Shown here piece by piece: positions 8,893 through 19,259 of a stretch of DNA of 64,000 bases. This DNA comes from an uncultured Candidatus Melainabacteria bacterium. Lineage in GTDB: Bacteria; Cyanobacteriota; Vampirovibrionia; Gastranaerophilales; Gastranaerophilaceae. Under the pieces are notes generated by a model. It made no database searches, was not told the DNA's origin, and was given only the letters and a program-made list of their open reading frames with translations. How positions within the stretch are numbered: position 1 is the stretch's first letter; every line of letters starts with the position of its first letter. Where the stretch lies: positions 62,001 through 126,000 of the forward strand of contig CAKVDZ010000002.1 of NCBI GenBank assembly GCA_934728585.1, in the 5' to 3' direction. Both the position numbers and the translations under genes were made by a program.

Positions 8893-10357
8893 GGTTTTTA
8901 CCAATAGCCTGTTCTAAAGAGGCTTTTGCAGAATTAAATTGATATAAAGCTTTGTAATAAGTCACTTGTGCATTTTGATAAGCAACTTGCGCATCTTTTA
9001 ACTCTGTTGGATTACCCTCACCGACTTTATATCTTCCAAATGAAATGTCATAGTTTTCTTTTGCTTGTTTCATACCCAAAAACGCTACAGGAATTTGATT
9101 TTTCTTTTCAACAAGAGCGAAATAAGCTTTTTGAATTTCTAAGATAATGTTATTTTCAGTATTCGTAGAAGTCGCCATTTCTTTTGAGTATAACGCACGC
9201 GCTTCTTTAATTTGATTATTGATGTTCATAACATTAACCGTTGGAAAATCTAAATAACCACCAACAGCATAACCCCAGTTAGAAGTAGGTTCGCTACCAC
9301 CTACTGCAACATTTCCTTGGAAAGTTATTTTAGGGAAGTATGATTTCTTAGATAATTGCAACGATTGATGAGCTGTTTCAACTTTTAATTTAGCCATTTT
9401 TAAATCAGGTCTTGATTCTTCAGCAATTTTAATAGCTTCATCTAAAGTTATATCACAATTTGCATATTTCAAACGTTCCTGAACATTGAATTTAGTGATA
9501 TATGGCATACCCATAACGTTATTCAAGTTTGCAATTGCAACATCTAAATTATTTCTTGATTGAATCAATTTCAATTTTGCATCACTCAAATTAACCTCAG
9601 CAATTGTCACATCTACTTTTGGTTTCATACCAATTTCATAGAAAGCTTTTGCTTGATTATAGAACAATTCAAATTTGGCAACGTTATCTTCATTAACTTT
9701 TAAATTGTCATAAGCATATAAAAGTGCATAATAATTATCTTTTGTTATCTTGATAACATCATTAACAACGCTAGTCAAAGCTTCTTGTGCTGTTTTATAT
9801 CCTAATTTTTTGATAGTAACTTGATTTTGAGTAACCCCAAAGTCATAAATCATTTGAGTCAGAGAAATTTGACCTAAAATGTAGTATGTATAAGTAGCAT
9901 CAGAAGCTCCAATCGCATCAGAGAACAATAGATTTCTATTTTTTGAACCATTTGTTGTCCAGTTCAAATTAGGAAAATAACTTGACCAAGCTTGCTTAAT
10001 TCTAGCATCTGAAGCTGAAATTTCTTCAATTGCTTCACGAATTCTAGGGTTATTACCCAGAGCATATTTAATGCAATCTTCTAATGTCAAATCGATTGTC
10101 TTTTCAACAGAACCCTCAATAACCTTTGTTTCATCTGCTTTTTGAATATCTTCAACCAAAGGAGCAATATTTTCTGCATCTGGGTAATCTGCTGGATTAA
10201 TTTTATTTCCAATATCCTTGTTATTAGTCTTTGGAGTAACACCAAAAGCAGTATCAATTGGACCCTCTGGCATTGTAGCAACACTATCATCAGCAAACGC
10301 CATATTTGCCGACATTAAAAATGATATCAAAATTAACGAAATGATTTTATTTTTCAT
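8855..10357 (-). CDS. TolC family outer-membrane efflux protein
   Basis: A 500-aa outer-membrane channel subunit. It has a signal peptide (cleavage likely after AFA near residue 22), an N-terminal spacer of ~75 residues, and two OEP repeats rich in long alpha-helices, with a conserved KASLEQAIG near the C terminus. It is the last gene of a three-gene efflux operon and starts 11 bp inside the RND gene. It would connect the inner-membrane RND pump and the fusion protein to the exterior. Its last 38 bp overlap tlyA on the other strand. Confidence 0.93.
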   Translation of the reverse strand: MKNKIISLILISFLMSANMAFADDSVATMPEGPIDTAFGVTPKTNNKDIGNKINPADYPDAENIAPLVEDIQKADETKVIEGSVEKTIDLTLEDCIKYALGNNPRIREAIEEISASDARIKQAWSSYFPNLNWTTNGSKNRNLLFSDAIGASDATYTYYILGQISLTQMIYDFGVTQNQVTIKKLGYKTAQEALTSVVNDVIKITKDNYYALLYAYDNLKVNEDNVAKFELFYNQAKAFYEIGMKPKVDVTIAEVNLSDAKLKLIQSRNNLDVAIANLNNVMGMPYITKFNVQERLKYANCDITLDEAIKIAEESRPDLKMAKLKVETAHQSLQLSKKSYFPKITFQGNVAVGGSEPTSNWGYAVGGYLDFPTVNVMNINNQIKEARALYSKEMATSTNTENNIILEIQKAYFALVEKKNQIPVAFLGMKQAKENYDISFGRYKVGEGNPTELKDAQVAYQNAQVTYYKALYQFNSAKASLEQAIGKNLMFGEEVVDLTP

Positions 10358-13300
10358 CTTTATTACCTGATTTTCTGTCTTTTATCGAAACCAAAAGTTG
10401 ATGCAAGAATTTTTTAACTTCATCTAAAACTTTTTTCACCTTGCTATCATCTTTTAACAACACTTTTGAATTACGTTTCATTGCTTGAATACAAACGAAG
10501 AACGCTGGAACTAGCATAGTACCAATAAATGCTACAGCCATCATACCGCCAAATACTGTCATACCTACAGAGTGACGGCTCACAGCACCTGCACCAAAGG
10601 CAAATACCAATGGTAATACACCCAAGATAAACGCAATATTTGTCATCATTACAGCTCTAAATCTCAATTTAGCAGCCTCCATAGCAGCAGCAATTGCATC
10701 TCCGCCATTTCGTTCGTAGGCTTCTTTCGCAAACTCAATAATCAAAATGGCTTGCTTTGTACTCAAACCGATTAACATAATCAAACCGATTTGGCAGTAC
10801 AAGTCTAAGGAATAGCCCGAAACATATTGAGCAAACAAAGCACCCATCAACGAAACTGGCGCAATCATCATTACGGCAATTGGCAGAGTCCAACTTTCAT
10901 ACAATGCAACCAAGAACAAGTATACAAACGTTAATGATAAAATTAAGATAACAACAATTTGACCTGTTGACTCTTGTTCTTGCAACGAACTACCAGACCA
11001 AGCAAAGCCCATATCTCGTGGTAAAATTTCATCTGAAACCTTTGCCATTTCTTTCATAGCTTGACCAGAAGAAACACTTCCCGCACCTTGACCATTGATA
11101 GTTACTGCGTTATACATATTAAATCTTGTTAAACTGTAAGGTCCAACAATCGGTTCAAACTTAACCATTGAAGACAATGGAACCATTTTACCCTCTGTGT
11201 TTTTAATGAACAAGCGTCTTAAATCGCCCTCTTTAGAACGAAAATCAGCATCAGCCTGAACCATAACACGGTATACACGTCCAAATTTATTAAAGTCATT
11301 TACGTAAGTTTGACCATAAATAGAAGCCATTGTTGTATACAATTCACTGATTGAAACTTTTTGAGCCATAGCTTGTTCTTCATCAACTTTTACAATAATT
11401 TGTGGCAAAGTTGCAGTGTATGTTGTAAATACTGAAGTCAAACTCTTGTTAGCATTTGCAGCTGCAATAAGTTTTTGAGCTTCTTCATACAATTCTTGAG
11501 GGCTTCTGTCACCTTTATCTAGCAATTGATACTCAAAGCCACCAAAGTTACCCATGCCTGGGATTGGAGTTGGAGAGAAAGCTACAACACGCGCTGCAGG
11601 GTAATTAGAGAACTGAGCCCTAATTTGTCCAATAATAGCGTCCATTTGTTGAGATGGTTTTCTACGTTCACCCCAAGGTTTCAATTGAGCAATAATAAAT
11701 GCTGTGTTTTCACCAGAAAAACCGATGATGTTAATTGTTTGTCGGACACCATCAATAACTTTTATTCTATCTTCGATTTGCACCGCAATTTGTTTTGTTC
11801 TAACTGTAGAAACACCGTCTGGCAATTGAACTTGAACCATTACAGCACCTTTATCTTCAGTAGGGATAAAGCCTGTAGGGATTACAAAACCCATAATAGA
11901 AGCGAACAACACAATTATTCCCAATGTAATCATTGTTCTTTTTGGTGAATTTACGAAGTATTTAACACTTTCTAAATATTTATCTCTAACCTTGTTAAAC
12001 CAAGTATTAAACTTTTCAATAATTGGAATAACTTTTTCACCATTATTATTTTCTTTTAAAATTGTTGTACACAAGGCAGGAGTCAATGACAAGGCTACAA
12101 TTGTTGATAAACCCATAGAGCAAGCAATACAAACAGCAAATTGTTGATACATTTTACCGTTTACCCCAGGCATAAAGCATACAGGAACAAATACGGCCAT
12201 CAATACCAACGAAGTTGCAATAACCGCACTTGTAACCTCATACATTGTAATAATAGTTGCCTCACGCGCAGACTTACCGTCCTGAATATGTCGCTGTGCG
12301 TTTTCCAGTACTACAATCGCGTCATCTACTACCAGACCTACAGCCAGTACTAAACCGAACAACATTAACAAGTTTATTGAAAATCCTAGCATTGCAACGA
12401 AAATAAATACACCGATTAACGATACTGGGATAGCACACAATGGAATAAATGCGGCACGTTTTGAACCTAAGAAGAAATATGTAACCAAAGCTACAAGTAA
12501 AATAGCCAAGCCGATTGCGTTTTCTACCTCTTTAATAGATTCTTGTACGAATTCTGTTTCATCGTGTTCTATGTGATATTCCAAACCTTTAGGGAAGCCT
12601 TTACTCAATTCTTCCATACGTTTAGCACATTTTTTAGCCAAATCAATTGAGTTTGCTTCTGGGAGTTGTCTTATAACGATAAGTGATGAACGTTTACCAC
12701 CGATGAAAGAGTCACCCCAGTAAGATTCAGCACCTAATTCAACTCTTGCAATATCTTTCAATTTTACATTTGAACCATCTGGATTTGAATAAACTACGAT
12801 ATTTTCGAATTCACTAGCAGAAGTTAAACGACCTTTTGTTCTAAGCGTAAATTTAACGTCATGTGGGTCTTTAAGAGGTTCAGCACCCAAGTCACCAACT
12901 GCAACCTGCGTGTTCTGCGCCATAATCGCGTTCTTAACCTCGGTCGCAGAAATTTTGTAGTTAGCCATTTTTACAGGATCTAACCATATACGCATTGAAT
13001 ATTCAGCAGCACCATATACGTTAACACTTGAAACACCTTTAATACGAGCTAATTCATCTTTAATATAAATAGATGCATAGTTTGTAATATATAATGTGTC
13101 AAATGCGTTTGTCGGTGAATTTACAGCAATCATCAAAATACCAGGACCACCTGTTCTTTTTCTTACTGTCAAACCATAATTTCTAACATCACTCGGCAAA
13201 CGTGGAGTTACCAATTGCAAACGGTTGTTTACGTTAATTACAGCCATATCTGGGTCAGTACCAACCTCAAAATATACGCTTAATTCATAAGAACCATTTT

Positions 13301-13571
13301 GAGAAGTTGAAGTCATATAAATCATATCTTCAACCCCGTTCAATTGAGCTTCAATAGGAGCCGCAATTGTATCTCTAACTACGTCAGCACTTGCACCTGT
13401 ATATGTCGCACTTACTACAACTTGTGGAGGTGTAATTGACGGATAATCTTCTAATGGCAAACCAGCCATCATAATTAAACCTGCCAAAACGATTGTAAGT
13501 GAAATTACAATCGCAAATTTTGGTCTTTTAATAAATAAATTTATACCTTTTTCGTTATTATTCTCAGCCAT
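10347..13571 (-). CDS. RND multidrug efflux transporter (AcrB/HAE1 type)
   Basis: A 1074-aa inner-membrane proton antiporter with 12 predicted membrane segments and two large periplasmic loops. TM4 carries GLVVDDAIVVLEN, whose paired aspartates are the proton-relay residues of AcrB. The N terminus FIKRPKFAIVISL and GLIMLIGLSTKQAILI match the HAE1 drug-efflux branch instead of the heavy-metal branch. Drug range cannot be told from sequence. It lies between the fusion protein (13 bp upstream) and TolC partner. No local TetR or MarR regulator is present. Confidence 0.95.
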   Translation of the reverse strand: MAENNNEKGINLFIKRPKFAIVISLTIVLAGLIMMAGLPLEDYPSITPPQVVVSATYTGASADVVRDTIAAPIEAQLNGVEDMIYMTSTSQNGSYELSVYFEVGTDPDMAVINVNNRLQLVTPRLPSDVRNYGLTVRKRTGGPGILMIAVNSPTNAFDTLYITNYASIYIKDELARIKGVSSVNVYGAAEYSMRIWLDPVKMANYKISATEVKNAIMAQNTQVAVGDLGAEPLKDPHDVKFTLRTKGRLTSASEFENIVVYSNPDGSNVKLKDIARVELGAESYWGDSFIGGKRSSLIVIRQLPEANSIDLAKKCAKRMEELSKGFPKGLEYHIEHDETEFVQESIKEVENAIGLAILLVALVTYFFLGSKRAAFIPLCAIPVSLIGVFIFVAMLGFSINLLMLFGLVLAVGLVVDDAIVVLENAQRHIQDGKSAREATIITMYEVTSAVIATSLVLMAVFVPVCFMPGVNGKMYQQFAVCIACSMGLSTIVALSLTPALCTTILKENNNGEKVIPIIEKFNTWFNKVRDKYLESVKYFVNSPKRTMITLGIIVLFASIMGFVIPTGFIPTEDKGAVMVQVQLPDGVSTVRTKQIAVQIEDRIKVIDGVRQTINIIGFSGENTAFIIAQLKPWGERRKPSQQMDAIIGQIRAQFSNYPAARVVAFSPTPIPGMGNFGGFEYQLLDKGDRSPQELYEEAQKLIAAANANKSLTSVFTTYTATLPQIIVKVDEEQAMAQKVSISELYTTMASIYGQTYVNDFNKFGRVYRVMVQADADFRSKEGDLRRLFIKNTEGKMVPLSSMVKFEPIVGPYSLTRFNMYNAVTINGQGAGSVSSGQAMKEMAKVSDEILPRDMGFAWSGSSLQEQESTGQIVVILILSLTFVYLFLVALYESWTLPIAVMMIAPVSLMGALFAQYVSGYSLDLYCQIGLIMLIGLSTKQAILIIEFAKEAYERNGGDAIAAAMEAAKLRFRAVMMTNIAFILGVLPLVFAFGAGAVSRHSVGMTVFGGMMAVAFIGTMLVPAFFVCIQAMKRNSKVLLKDDSKVKKVLDEVKKFLHQLLVSIKDRKSGNKDEK

Positions 13572-13584
13572 TTAAGACACCTAA

Positions 13585-14787
13585 CTAATTAGTTCCTTCT
13601 TGTTCTTGTTTTTCTTCTTTAGCTTTAGCTTCCTTTGTTGCAGATTCATCAATTGCTTTAATTTCTTCTGCTGATAATTCTCTAACAGGTCTTGATGGGA
13701 TTACACCTTGAATACCTAATACAATAACCTTGTCGCCAGCTTTAAGTCCTGATTTTACAACCCAATCTTTACCGTCTTGTCCAAATGTTTCAATTTTTTG
13801 GATTTGAGGAAGTCCTTTTTCATCAATTTTATATACATATTTGTATTGAGGGTTTTCCATTACCGCAATTTGTGGAACAACTGGTACATTTTCCTTTTCT
13901 TTTGAATAAATATATACTGTTGAATAGTTTCCGTTGATTAACAAGCCTTTTGGGTTAGGAAATGTTGCTCTCATAAGGATAGATCCTGTTGTTGGGTCAA
14001 CATTGTTATCATGGAAGTTTTGTTCACCACTAAATTCATATTTTGCACCGTTAGAGAAGTACAAATCTACTTGACGATTTACATAAGCAGTTTTGTCTAT
14101 TCTCAAAAGTTCAGTATAGTTTTTAGCATCAAGTGGAAATGTAATGTAAATTGGATCAACACTGTTTAAAGTAGTTAACGCACCAGATTGAGGTGTTACG
14201 TAGTTACCCACTGTAATTTTAATCATACCAACTTGCCCATCTACAGGCGCTTTAACCTTTGTGTAAGACAAATTACGCAAAGCATCTTGGTAAGCTGATT
14301 GATACAAATTTACTTGTGCTCTATATGAATCTCTTTGTGATAATGTTTGGTCATATTGAGATTTAGAAATATAATCTAATTTTACAAGTTCTTTTGCTCT
14401 TATTAATTGTTTTTCATAGTATTTTAATTGAGCTTGAGCATTGTCTAAATTAGCTTTTGCTCTATTTACTGCAAGTTGATATTCTTGAGGCTCGATTTCA
14501 AACAAAACTTGACCTTTTTTTACAACATCACCCTCTTTGAAGTACGATTTTGTTAAATAACCGCTAATTCTTGCAACAACATCAATTCTTGACACAGATT
14601 GAATTCTTCCTGGAGCTTCAAATTTTTTGATAACATCACGTGTTTCAATAGCTTGAATAGTAACCCCTGGGACATTACCTTTTTTCATACGTTGAGCGGT
14701 TTGCCAACCTTGAAATTGGTATGTCAAAAATCTTGCCAATACTGCAATAACAAATATACCTAATGTAATAATAATCGCCTTTTTCAT
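13585..14787 (-). CDS. Efflux membrane fusion protein (AcrA/HlyD type)
   Basis: A 400-aa periplasmic adaptor with an N-terminal membrane anchor (about 4-22), a biotinyl-lipoyl-like half (about 65-100, GYLTKSYFKEGDVVKKGQ), a coiled-coil hairpin (about 105-175), a second lipoyl half with VKAPVDGQVG, and beta-barrel and membrane-proximal domains. The tail is Lys/Glu-rich. There is no lipobox cysteine, so it is anchored by the helix. It is the first gene of the operon. A TATAAT (14821-14816) upstream and GGGGAT before the ATG are plausible signals. Confidence 0.94.
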   Translation of the reverse strand: MKKAIIITLGIFVIAVLARFLTYQFQGWQTAQRMKKGNVPGVTIQAIETRDVIKKFEAPGRIQSVSRIDVVARISGYLTKSYFKEGDVVKKGQVLFEIEPQEYQLAVNRAKANLDNAQAQLKYYEKQLIRAKELVKLDYISKSQYDQTLSQRDSYRAQVNLYQSAYQDALRNLSYTKVKAPVDGQVGMIKITVGNYVTPQSGALTTLNSVDPIYITFPLDAKNYTELLRIDKTAYVNRQVDLYFSNGAKYEFSGEQNFHDNNVDPTTGSILMRATFPNPKGLLINGNYSTVYIYSKEKENVPVVPQIAVMENPQYKYVYKIDEKGLPQIQKIETFGQDGKDWVVKSGLKAGDKVIVLGIQGVIPSRPVRELSAEEIKAIDESATKEAKAKEEKQEQEGTN

Positions 14788-14909
14788 AACCTATCCCCAT
14801 AATATATTATTCTATATTATAGGATAAAAATAATCTATAAAATTGGCATGCTCACATACTTTCGTAATCTTTGTAACATTTGAAACAAAACTACATATAA
14901 TATGCAAAA

Positions 14910-14944
14910 AAGGCGGACTCTTTATTGAATAAAGAGTCCGCCTT
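14910..14944 (-). terminator. Intrinsic terminator of clpC
   Basis: A long, nearly perfect inverted repeat (arms 14910-14926 and 14928-14944, GGCGGACTC core) follows the clpC stop and is trailed on the minus strand by a six-T tract. Confidence 0.85.
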
Positions 14945-14957
14945 ACTTTAATTTTTA

Positions 14958-17459
14958 TTATTCTTTAGAAGCTGAAGCTTCTTCAGTTTTTTCTTCTTTT
15001 GCAGGTTCTTCGCCTTTTTTAGAGAAGAACATTTTTCCGTCTTTCATATCAAGAACAATTGTGTCGCCCTCGTGGTATTTACCTGTAAGAATTTCTTCTG
15101 CCAAAGTATCTTCTACTTTACGTTGAATTAATCTTCTTAATGGTCTTGCACCATAAGCTTCGTTATATCCGTCAGTTGCCATAAAGTCTTTAACTTCATT
15201 AGTAACTTCCATTTTCAATCCTCTTTCATCAAGACGTTTGAACAAGTCTTTCATCATCAAATCAACGATTTGTCTAATTTCTTCCTTGCTCAAATGAGAG
15301 AACACGATGATATCATCAATACGGTTAATAAATTCAGGTCTGAAAGCTTTTTTCATTTCTTCATTTACTGTATCTTTTAATTTTTCGTATTTATCTTTCT
15401 TTTCATCTTCAGCAGTTGAGAAACCAAGTTTAGATTGAGTTGCAATCATGCTTGCCCCAACGTTTGATGTCATGATGATGATTGTATTTTTAAAGTTTAC
15501 ATGTCTACCTTTAGAATCAGTTAAACGACCGTCATCTAAAATTTGTAACATGATATTGAATACATCTGGGTGAGCTTTTTCAATTTCATCAAATAAAACA
15601 ACAGAGTAAGGTTTCTTTCTAATTGTTTCAGTTAAGCTACCGCCATCATCATAACCAACGTATCCTGGAGGAGAACCGATAAGTTTAGAAGTCGAATGTT
15701 TTTCCATAAATTCTGACATATCAACTCTAACCATATTGTCTTCTGAACCAAATACGGCTTCTGATAAAGCTTTTGCAAGTTCTGTTTTACCAACACCAGT
15801 AGGACCGCAGAAAATGAAGCTACCGATTGGTCTATTTGGTGATTTTAAACCAACTCTTGCACGTCTAATTGCTTTAGAGATAGCTACAATCGCATCGTTT
15901 TGACCAATTACACGTTCGTGCAAAGTCTTTTCTAAATTCAACAATCTGTCACTTTCGCTTTCAGTTAACTTAGTAACAGGAACACCTGTCATCATGCCGA
16001 TAACCTCTGCGATATTTTCTTCTGTAACAACTGGTTTGTTAGCGTCATGCTCGTTACGCCATTGTTCAGAAACTTCTCTGATACGTTCTTTCATATTTGC
16101 TTCATCATCGCGCAATTGAGATGCTTTTTCAAATTCTTGATTACGAATTGCATCTTCTTTTTCTTTAATGATAGCTCTAAGTTCTTTGTCTAATTCTTTT
16201 CCTTCTGGAGAAAGAGAACTTACTTTCAAACGAACTTTAGAACTTGCTTCATCAAGAACGTCAATCGCTTTGTCTGGTAAAAATCTATCTGTAATATACT
16301 TGCTAGATAATTTAACAGCAGCAACGATAGCTTCATCAGAAATAATCAATCTATGGTGTTCTTCATATTTAGGAGTAATACCTCTGATAATTTCGATTGA
16401 ATCTTCAATAGATGGTTCTTCAATCAATACAGATTGGAATCTTCTTTCTAAAGCTGCATCTTTTTCAATATGTTTTCTGTATTCATCAAGAGTTGTAGCA
16501 CCAATAACTTGAATTTCACCTCTTGATAAAGCTGGTTTCAAGATGTTAGCTGCATCGATAGCACCCTCAGCAGCACCAGCACCGATTAATGTATGCATTT
16601 CGTCAATTACAAGAATAATATTTCCTGCTTGACGGATTTCGTCCATAATCTTTTTAAGACGTTCTTCAAATTCACCACGATATTTAGTACCAGCGATTAA
16701 AAGACCCATGTCTAATTGGATAACCTTTTTGCCATCTAAAATATCAGGAACTTCTGAATTTACAATTCTTAATGCTAACCCCTCAACAACTGCAGTTTTA
16801 CCAACCCCAGGTTCACCTAAAAGAACAGGGTTGTTTTTTGTACGACGTGCCAAGATTTGAATTACACGTTCAATTTCTTTTTCACGCCCGATAACTGGAT
16901 CAAGTCTTAATTCAGCAGCAGCTAAAGTTAGGTCTGTACCAAATTCATCTAAACTTGGAGTTTTAGCCTTTGTAGAAGATGAACTTGAAGTTGAACCAGT
17001 ACCTGAAGAAACAGTTTGAGGTTTAGATTCACCTAAAATTTTAACAACGTTGCTTCTAATTTTGTTTAAATCAACACCTAAATTTTCTAAAACTCTTGCT
17101 GCAACGCCCTCACCCTCACGGATTAAGCCTAGAAGCAAGTGTTCTGTGCCAATGTAATTGTGTCCAAGTTGTCTAGCTTCGTCCCAAGACAATTCCAAAA
17201 CGCGTTTTGCACGTGGAGTAAATGGAATTTCTACGGCAACAAAACCTGACCCTCTACCAATAATTTTTTCTACCTCAGCACGGGCATCTTTTAAATTAAC
17301 ACCCATAGATTTTAATGTTTTTGCTGCAACACCAGTGCCTTCACCGATTAAACCAAGCAACACTTGTTCAGTACCAACAAAGTTGTGACCTAATCGTCTA
17401 GCTTCTTCCTGTGCCAGCATTATGACCTTAATGGCCTTTTCTGTAAATCGTTCGAACAT
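14958..17459 (-). CDS. clpC: ATP-dependent Clp protease ATPase subunit ClpC
   Basis: An 833-aa Hsp100 unfoldase. It has the double Clp_N repeat (residues about 1-145), a Ser/Thr linker, AAA-1 with GEPGVGKTA Walker A (about 214), a UVR-type linker (EFEKASQLRDDE, about 435) in the middle domain, and AAA-2 with GPTGVGKTE (about 552), followed by the C-terminal D2-small domain and an acidic tail. The UVR motif and short middle domain identify ClpC instead of ClpA or ClpB, the type found in cyanobacteria and Gram-positives. It would feed adaptor-bound substrates to ClpP, which is not in this window. It is monocistronic. Confidence 0.96.
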   Translation of the reverse strand: MFERFTEKAIKVIMLAQEEARRLGHNFVGTEQVLLGLIGEGTGVAAKTLKSMGVNLKDARAEVEKIIGRGSGFVAVEIPFTPRAKRVLELSWDEARQLGHNYIGTEHLLLGLIREGEGVAARVLENLGVDLNKIRSNVVKILGESKPQTVSSGTGSTSSSSSTKAKTPSLDEFGTDLTLAAAELRLDPVIGREKEIERVIQILARRTKNNPVLLGEPGVGKTAVVEGLALRIVNSEVPDILDGKKVIQLDMGLLIAGTKYRGEFEERLKKIMDEIRQAGNIILVIDEMHTLIGAGAAEGAIDAANILKPALSRGEIQVIGATTLDEYRKHIEKDAALERRFQSVLIEEPSIEDSIEIIRGITPKYEEHHRLIISDEAIVAAVKLSSKYITDRFLPDKAIDVLDEASSKVRLKVSSLSPEGKELDKELRAIIKEKEDAIRNQEFEKASQLRDDEANMKERIREVSEQWRNEHDANKPVVTEENIAEVIGMMTGVPVTKLTESESDRLLNLEKTLHERVIGQNDAIVAISKAIRRARVGLKSPNRPIGSFIFCGPTGVGKTELAKALSEAVFGSEDNMVRVDMSEFMEKHSTSKLIGSPPGYVGYDDGGSLTETIRKKPYSVVLFDEIEKAHPDVFNIMLQILDDGRLTDSKGRHVNFKNTIIIMTSNVGASMIATQSKLGFSTAEDEKKDKYEKLKDTVNEEMKKAFRPEFINRIDDIIVFSHLSKEEIRQIVDLMMKDLFKRLDERGLKMEVTNEVKDFMATDGYNEAYGARPLRRLIQRKVEDTLAEEILTGKYHEGDTIVLDMKDGKMFFSKKGEEPAKEEKTEEASASKE

Positions 17460-17544
17460 TTATTTATTCCTTATATAATACCAATTAGATTTTATATAAA
17501 ATATAAAAAGTTTTCAAGTAATTTACAAAAAATAAATTTAGTAG

Positions 17545-17573
17545 TTGACATTTTTTTTTTCTTATTATATATT
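17545..17573 (+). promoter_or_regulatory. Promoter of tRNA-Glu
   Basis: A consensus TTGACA (17545-17550), a 17-bp spacer and TATATT (17568-17573) place transcription start near 17580, 12 nt before the mature tRNA. Confidence 0.85.
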
Positions 17574-17591
17574 AGTAACACAAGCAGATAG

Positions 17592-17667
17592 GCTCCCATC
17601 GTCTAGAGGCCTAGGACACTTCCCTTTCACGGAGGCGACGGCGATTCGAATTCGCCTGGGAGTACCA
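17592..17667 (+). tRNA. tRNA-Glu (anticodon TTC)
   Basis: A 76-nt cloverleaf. The acceptor stem GCTCCCA pairs with TGGGAGT (first pair G-U), the D arm is GTCT-AGAGGCCT-AGGAC, the anticodon loop is CTTTCAC giving TTC, the T loop is TTCGAAT, and CCA is encoded. Promoter and terminator flank it closely, so it is a single-gene transcript. Confidence 0.97.
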
Positions 17668-17672
17668 TTTTT

Positions 17673-17699
17673 AAAGCCACTCAACCGAGTGGCTTTTTT
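17673..17699 (+). terminator. Terminator of tRNA-Glu
   Basis: The stem AAGCCACTC/GAGTGGCTT with an AACC loop is followed by a T-run. Confidence 0.9.
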
Positions 17700-17893
17700 A
17701 GTTGTATGTGTACTTTAACGAGTAAATTGGTTATAACTGGAAGTGTAGTATTATTGTGAAGTTAGGCATATGAAATTTAAGTTCGAAAGAGTGCTGAAAA
17801 ATTAGGGAAAATTCTTTCACAATTCCTGTGGCATAAAAAATTTTTAATTGATTCAGAAAAGACACAAAGGTTGGAATTGATGTTCCAATTTTT
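17700..17893. other. Intergenic stretch between tRNA-Glu and aroA
   Basis: No convincing gene. A small hairpin TTGGAA-TTGATG-TTCCAA (17871-17888) followed by five T on the plus strand may be a weak terminator or transcriptional barrier facing aroA. An open frame crossing the region on the minus strand overlaps the aroA end and has no ribosome-binding site. Confidence 0.5.
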
Positions 17894-19174
17894 CTAATTG
17901 CGATGTAATGTGTCAACAAGGCTCTCAAATTCAGGAAACGAAATATCTACCCATTGGAATTCGTTAATTTTTACAGGATTTTCTGAAATTAATCCTGCTA
18001 TATACATGCTCATAGCAAGTCTATGGTCATGGTATGTGTCAATTTCACAGTCACCTTTTAATGTCTTTTGGCCATTTATAATAAATCCGTCTGGCGTTTC
18101 ATCAATATCTGCGCCAAATTTACGCAATTCTTTAACCACCGCTGTAATTCTGTCCGATTCCTTATTTCGCAAATCTTGTGCGTCTTTAATTATAGTTGTT
18201 CCCTCGGCTTGAGTTGCCAATACGGCAATTACTGGAATTTCATCAATCAATCTAGGAATTAAACTTCCTGAAATTTCGCAAGCATGTAAGTCTGATGTTT
18301 TTACTCTTAAATCCCCTACTTCTTCGCCTGAAATAAGTTTTTTATCAAGAATTTCTACATCTCCACCCATCATTTTTACTACATCTAAAATGCCTGTACG
18401 TGTAGGGTTTAAGCCTACATTTTTAATTACAAAATTAGAATTTGGAACAATTAATCCAGCAACAATAAAGAAAGTTGCCGAAGAAATGTCTCCACAAATT
18501 GAAATGTCATGCGCAGTTAATTCCGAACGTTTTATTACAGTTTTTGAACCATCACATTGAATATCTGCACCTAAATATTTAAGCATGCGTTCCGTATGGT
18601 CGCGAGAAACATAAGGTTCAATATAAATAGTTTCGCCGTCAGCATGCATTCCTGCAAGCAAAACACACGATTTAACTTGAGCAGATGCTAATTTTGAATT
18701 GTATTCAATGCCATGCAAATTTTGACCATAAATTTTTAATGGAGCTTTAAATTCATTTGACACAATTTTTGCACCCATTAAGGATAAAGGTTCAATAACA
18801 CGTTTCATAGGTCTTTTTGATAAACTTTCATCACCAAATAAAACCGAATTAAAATTTTGTCCAGCTAAAATTCCAGACACTAAACGCATTGTTGTACCTG
18901 AATTTCCGCAGTTTAAATCTTTTGTCGGTGCTTTAAGTTTTCCGTCAGAAACTAAAATTAATTCTTGTTCTGATAAAAATTCATGCTCAATTCCTAATTG
19001 AGAAAAAACTTTTAATGTTGAATGGCAATCTGCACCACGAGAGAAGTTTGAAATTTTAGTTTTTCCTTTAGCTAAAGAAGAAAACATAATTGCTCTATGA
19101 GAGATTGATTTGTCAGATGGAATAACGATTTCGCCACTTAAACCAGATGTAATTTTGCTAACTATTTTGTCCAT
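17894..19174 (-). CDS. aroA: 3-phosphoshikimate 1-carboxyvinyltransferase (EPSP synthase)
   Basis: A 426-aa enzyme of the shikimate pathway that joins shikimate-3-phosphate and PEP. Active-site segments are visible: SDKSISHRA (about 20-28), GNSGTTMR (about 90), KRPMKR (about 122), SAQVK (about 168), RDHTERML and the C-terminal DHRLAMS. The GNSGT, RPMxR and SAQxK variants match class II EPSP synthases, the group that includes glyphosate-tolerant forms, but sensitivity is not tested here. Length is normal. No other aro genes adjoin it. Confidence 0.95.
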   Translation of the reverse strand: MDKIVSKITSGLSGEIVIPSDKSISHRAIMFSSLAKGKTKISNFSRGADCHSTLKVFSQLGIEHEFLSEQELILVSDGKLKAPTKDLNCGNSGTTMRLVSGILAGQNFNSVLFGDESLSKRPMKRVIEPLSLMGAKIVSNEFKAPLKIYGQNLHGIEYNSKLASAQVKSCVLLAGMHADGETIYIEPYVSRDHTERMLKYLGADIQCDGSKTVIKRSELTAHDISICGDISSATFFIVAGLIVPNSNFVIKNVGLNPTRTGILDVVKMMGGDVEILDKKLISGEEVGDLRVKTSDLHACEISGSLIPRLIDEIPVIAVLATQAEGTTIIKDAQDLRNKESDRITAVVKELRKFGADIDETPDGFIINGQKTLKGDCEIDTYHDHRLAMSMYIAGLISENPVKINEFQWVDISFPEFESLVDTLHRN

Positions 19175-19259
19175 ATAAAAATTTTAACATAAACCAAATG
19201 GAGGATAAATTCAAAAATGCTCTAAAGATTTTTTCTTGACGTGCGATATAAAAGGCATA

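Noticed and set aside
17731..17928. 65-aa minus-strand frame downstream of aroA.
   Set aside because: Overlaps the aroA 3' end, has no ribosome-binding site and no recognisable sequence.
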